From: an uncultured Clostridia bacterium
GTDB taxonomy: Bacteria > Bacillota > Clostridia > TANB77 > CAG-508
Direction: 5' to 3'
DNA: 54,613 nt
Assembly (NCBI GenBank): GCA_947649935.1
Contig: CANSTR010000010.1
Coordinates: 1 to 54,613 of the forward strand
Shown: positions 53,081 through 54,613 of the stretch, one piece after another
Numbering within the stretch: the stretch's first letter is position 1
Layout of the letters: each line of letters begins with the position of its first letter
The notes under the pieces: generated by a model
What the model saw: only the letters and a program-made list of their open reading frames with translations
Told to the model about the DNA's origin: nothing
The model's database searches: none
Translations under genes and position numbers: made by a program

Positions 53081-53209
53081 ATGGAAGAAAAAAAGAAACA
53101 TGTGACCCAATATGGCGAATTTATTCCAAGTTTTTACACTTGGGTTGGTTTAGATGAGCAAAAAGAGATTGTGGAGCGATTAGAAAATATCACGAAAACG
53201 GAAAAATAA
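53081..53209 (+). CDS. Small hypothetical protein (42 residues)
   Basis: AGGAGG lies eight bases upstream of ATG 53081, which opens a 42-residue frame (containing QYGEFIPSFYTWVGLDEQ) that ends in a terminator stem. The composition is not low-complexity, and the site is flanked by proper signals. The function is unknown. Confidence 0.65.
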   Translation: MEEKKKHVTQYGEFIPSFYTWVGLDEQKEIVERLENITKTEK

Positions 53210-53231
53210 CTTGCTATTTTTCCGTTTTTAT
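53199..53231 (+). terminator. Terminator overlapping the small gene's stop
   Basis: CGGAAAAATA (53199-53208) pairs with TATTTTTCCG (53215-53224) and is followed by Ts. Confidence 0.85.
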
Positions 53232-53268
53232 TATATGATAAAAAATAATAGCAAATAGGAGAAAATGA

Positions 53269-54516
53269 ATGGAAAAAATAGAAGAAATTATGGAAAAAGC
53301 CAAATGGTGTTTAAATTGCAAAGCAAAACCTTGTAGTACAAGCGGGTGTCCGATGAATACGAACATTCCTGAATTCATTAGCCAAATAAAAGAAAAAAAT
53401 TTTGAAGAAGCCTACAAAATTTTGTTGGATAATAATATTTTTAGCCATGTTTGCAGTTTGGTATGTCCGCAAGAAGATCAATGCGAAGGAAAATGCGTGC
53501 GTAGCATCAAGCAAACGCCAACGAAAATAGGGGAGTTGGAGAAATTCATTAACGAATGGGCAATCGAAAATAAGATAGAATATAAAATAGCAAAGTCCGA
53601 AAAAAATGGCAAAAAAGTGGCGATTGTTGGTTCTGGACCTGCGGGAATTGAGTGCGCCATCGAACTTTTGAAAAATGGATATGATGTCACGATTTTTGAA
53701 AAGGAGGAAAAAGCGGGAGGCATTTTGTGGTACGGTATCCCAGATTTTCGTTTGCCGAAATCGATTGTTAAAAAGATTATCCAAGAAGTGGAGAAGCTTG
53801 GTGCGCAGATTAAAACTGATGTTACTTTAGGAAAAGATGTGACGATTACATCTTTGCAAAAAGAGTTTGATAGCGTGTTTTTGGCGCTTGGCGCAACAAA
53901 ATCAATGGTGTATCTGTTGTCAGAGGAAGAAATTGAAAATATCTATGAATCGGATGTGTTTTTGAAGGCATATAATGAAAATCGCTTTTTGAAAAATTTA
54001 GGAAAAGTCGTCGTGATTGGCGGTGGAAATGTAGCGATGGATGCTGCTAGAGTGGCGGTTCGTATGGGGGCTGAAAGTACGAAGATTTTATATCGTCGTG
54101 ATAGGGAACATATGCCAGCAAGGAAAATCGAGTTGGAAGAGGCAATCGAAGATGGCGTAGAATTTGTGCCACTTACGCGTGTGATTTCTGCGAATACGAA
54201 AAATGGCAAAATGGAATCGGTTAATTGCATTCAAACTGAAATTGTGGATGGAAAAGCGGTGGATAAGCCCAATACGGAATTCTCGGTGGAAGCCAATACG
54301 GTTGTGTTTGCGATTGGTTTAAAGCCAGAAAAGGCGCTTTTGGAAAAAGAAGGAATTCAATTAAATGATTGGGGGATGCTAGAAGTGGACGAAAATGGTA
54401 TGACCAATCTTCCGAATGTGTTTGCTGGTGGGGATTTAACAGAAAGCAAATCAACGGTTTGCCGTGCCTTAGCGGCAGGAAAAAGAGCAGCTTTGGGAAT
54501 CATAAAAAAGTCGTAG
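53269..54516 (+). CDS. GltD-like NAD(P)H-dependent FAD oxidoreductase
   Basis: A 415-residue protein like the small subunit of glutamate synthase and related electron-transfer modules. The N-terminal Cys-rich iron-sulfur region is CLNCKAKPCSTSGCP, with CSLVCPQEDQCEGKCV. FAD is bound by VAIVGSGPAGIECAIELL, and NAD(P)H by VVIGGGNVAMDAARVAVRMG. The end has VFAGGDLTESKSTVCRALAAGKRAA. No large subunit is seen in the window, so its partner is unknown. AGGAG precedes ATG 53269. Confidence 0.92.
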   Translation: MEKIEEIMEKAKWCLNCKAKPCSTSGCPMNTNIPEFISQIKEKNFEEAYKILLDNNIFSHVCSLVCPQEDQCEGKCVRSIKQTPTKIGELEKFINEWAIENKIEYKIAKSEKNGKKVAIVGSGPAGIECAIELLKNGYDVTIFEKEEKAGGILWYGIPDFRLPKSIVKKIIQEVEKLGAQIKTDVTLGKDVTITSLQKEFDSVFLALGATKSMVYLLSEEEIENIYESDVFLKAYNENRFLKNLGKVVVIGGGNVAMDAARVAVRMGAESTKILYRRDREHMPARKIELEEAIEDGVEFVPLTRVISANTKNGKMESVNCIQTEIVDGKAVDKPNTEFSVEANTVVFAIGLKPEKALLEKEGIQLNDWGMLEVDENGMTNLPNVFAGGDLTESKSTVCRALAAGKRAALGIIKKS

Positions 54517-54613
54517 AAATATTGCCGAAAAGAAAATTGGCTGAAACTTTTTGCAAAATTTTTGAAAAAAGTATGTCAATAACTTTTGAAAATGTCCCAA
54601 AAATTACAAAATA
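54517..54613. other. Window end, no feature seen
   Basis: The last 97 bases are AT-rich. I see no gene, clear hairpin or promoter before the window ends. Confidence 0.5.

Overview
The window looks like a chromosomal segment of a low-GC, spore-forming Clostridia-type Firmicute, most likely an uncultured gut lineage. The evidence is AT-rich DNA, strong AGGAGG ribosome binding sites, a dipicolinate synthase subunit A gene, a SpoVB/MurJ-type flippase, the yicC-remA-rpoZ-gmk cluster, RNase Y, a sortase, and a V-type ATPase operon followed by a TrkH/NtpJ-type potassium transporter. I see no rRNA, tRNA, CRISPR array, phage or complete insertion sequence.

Layout. 0.1-2 kb: a proline-rich protein and an MFS-like carrier. 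2-10 kb: queA, a NUDIX hydrolase, tgt, a WG-repeat membrane protein, a TIGR04086 membrane protein, an HD phosphohydrolase and very divergent SecD and SecF. 10-13.9 kb: a prepilin-like surface protein with an InlB-type repeat, then a degenerate HD-GYP protein and a coiled-coil protein. 14-20.6 kb: a TPR membrane protein, dpaA, uppP, a sortase next to its probable substrate, folD, dprA and a DUF308 protein. 20.7-31.9 kb: a hendecad coiled-coil protein, the V-ATPase operon (stalk, C, I, K, F, E, A, B, D) and trkH-ktrA. 32-35.4 kb: rsmE, a membrane protein, yicC, remA, rpoZ, gmk. 35.4-42.3 kb: an orphan VirD4-type coupling ATPase, a flippase, HU, a Cys-rich protein, a second prepilin-like protein and the remnant of a third. 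42.3-54.6 kb: trmB, a Gld-type ABC exporter, rdgB, RNase Y, a second HU, a glycosyltransferase, an MreB homologue, a cyclophilin lipoprotein, a foreign-looking ankyrin gene and a GltD-like oxidoreductase.

The main discovery is a recoding pattern. Six genes (prepilin-like protein, dprA, V-ATPase subunit B, gmk, rdgB, glycosyltransferase) are each split by one extra base. In all six the break is an in-frame CGG codon, and the correct protein resumes in the +1 frame with the overlapping GGN glycine codon. Five of the six glycines are supported by family conservation or by the prepilin cleavage rule; the glycosyltransferase one is less certain. By reading every CGG in the window I found no in-frame CGG in any other gene except codon 9 of the ankyrin gene, which looks recently acquired. 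The other five arginine codons are used freely. The simplest reading is that CGG is unassigned here (no tRNA-Arg with anticodon CCG) and that ribosomes shift +1 at CGGN, or read CGGN as a four-base glycine codon.

Other points of interest are an exactly spaced tandem operator (TTAC-N8-GTAACA-like units, 20 bp apart, directly upstream of -35) shared by two promoters, prepilin cassettes with lectin-like C-termini, a palindromic GTAGGGG...CCCCTAC repeat family that supplies part of one coding region, a sortase with an adjacent LPEVG-tailed substrate, and a giant-virus-like 30-residue ankyrin protein.
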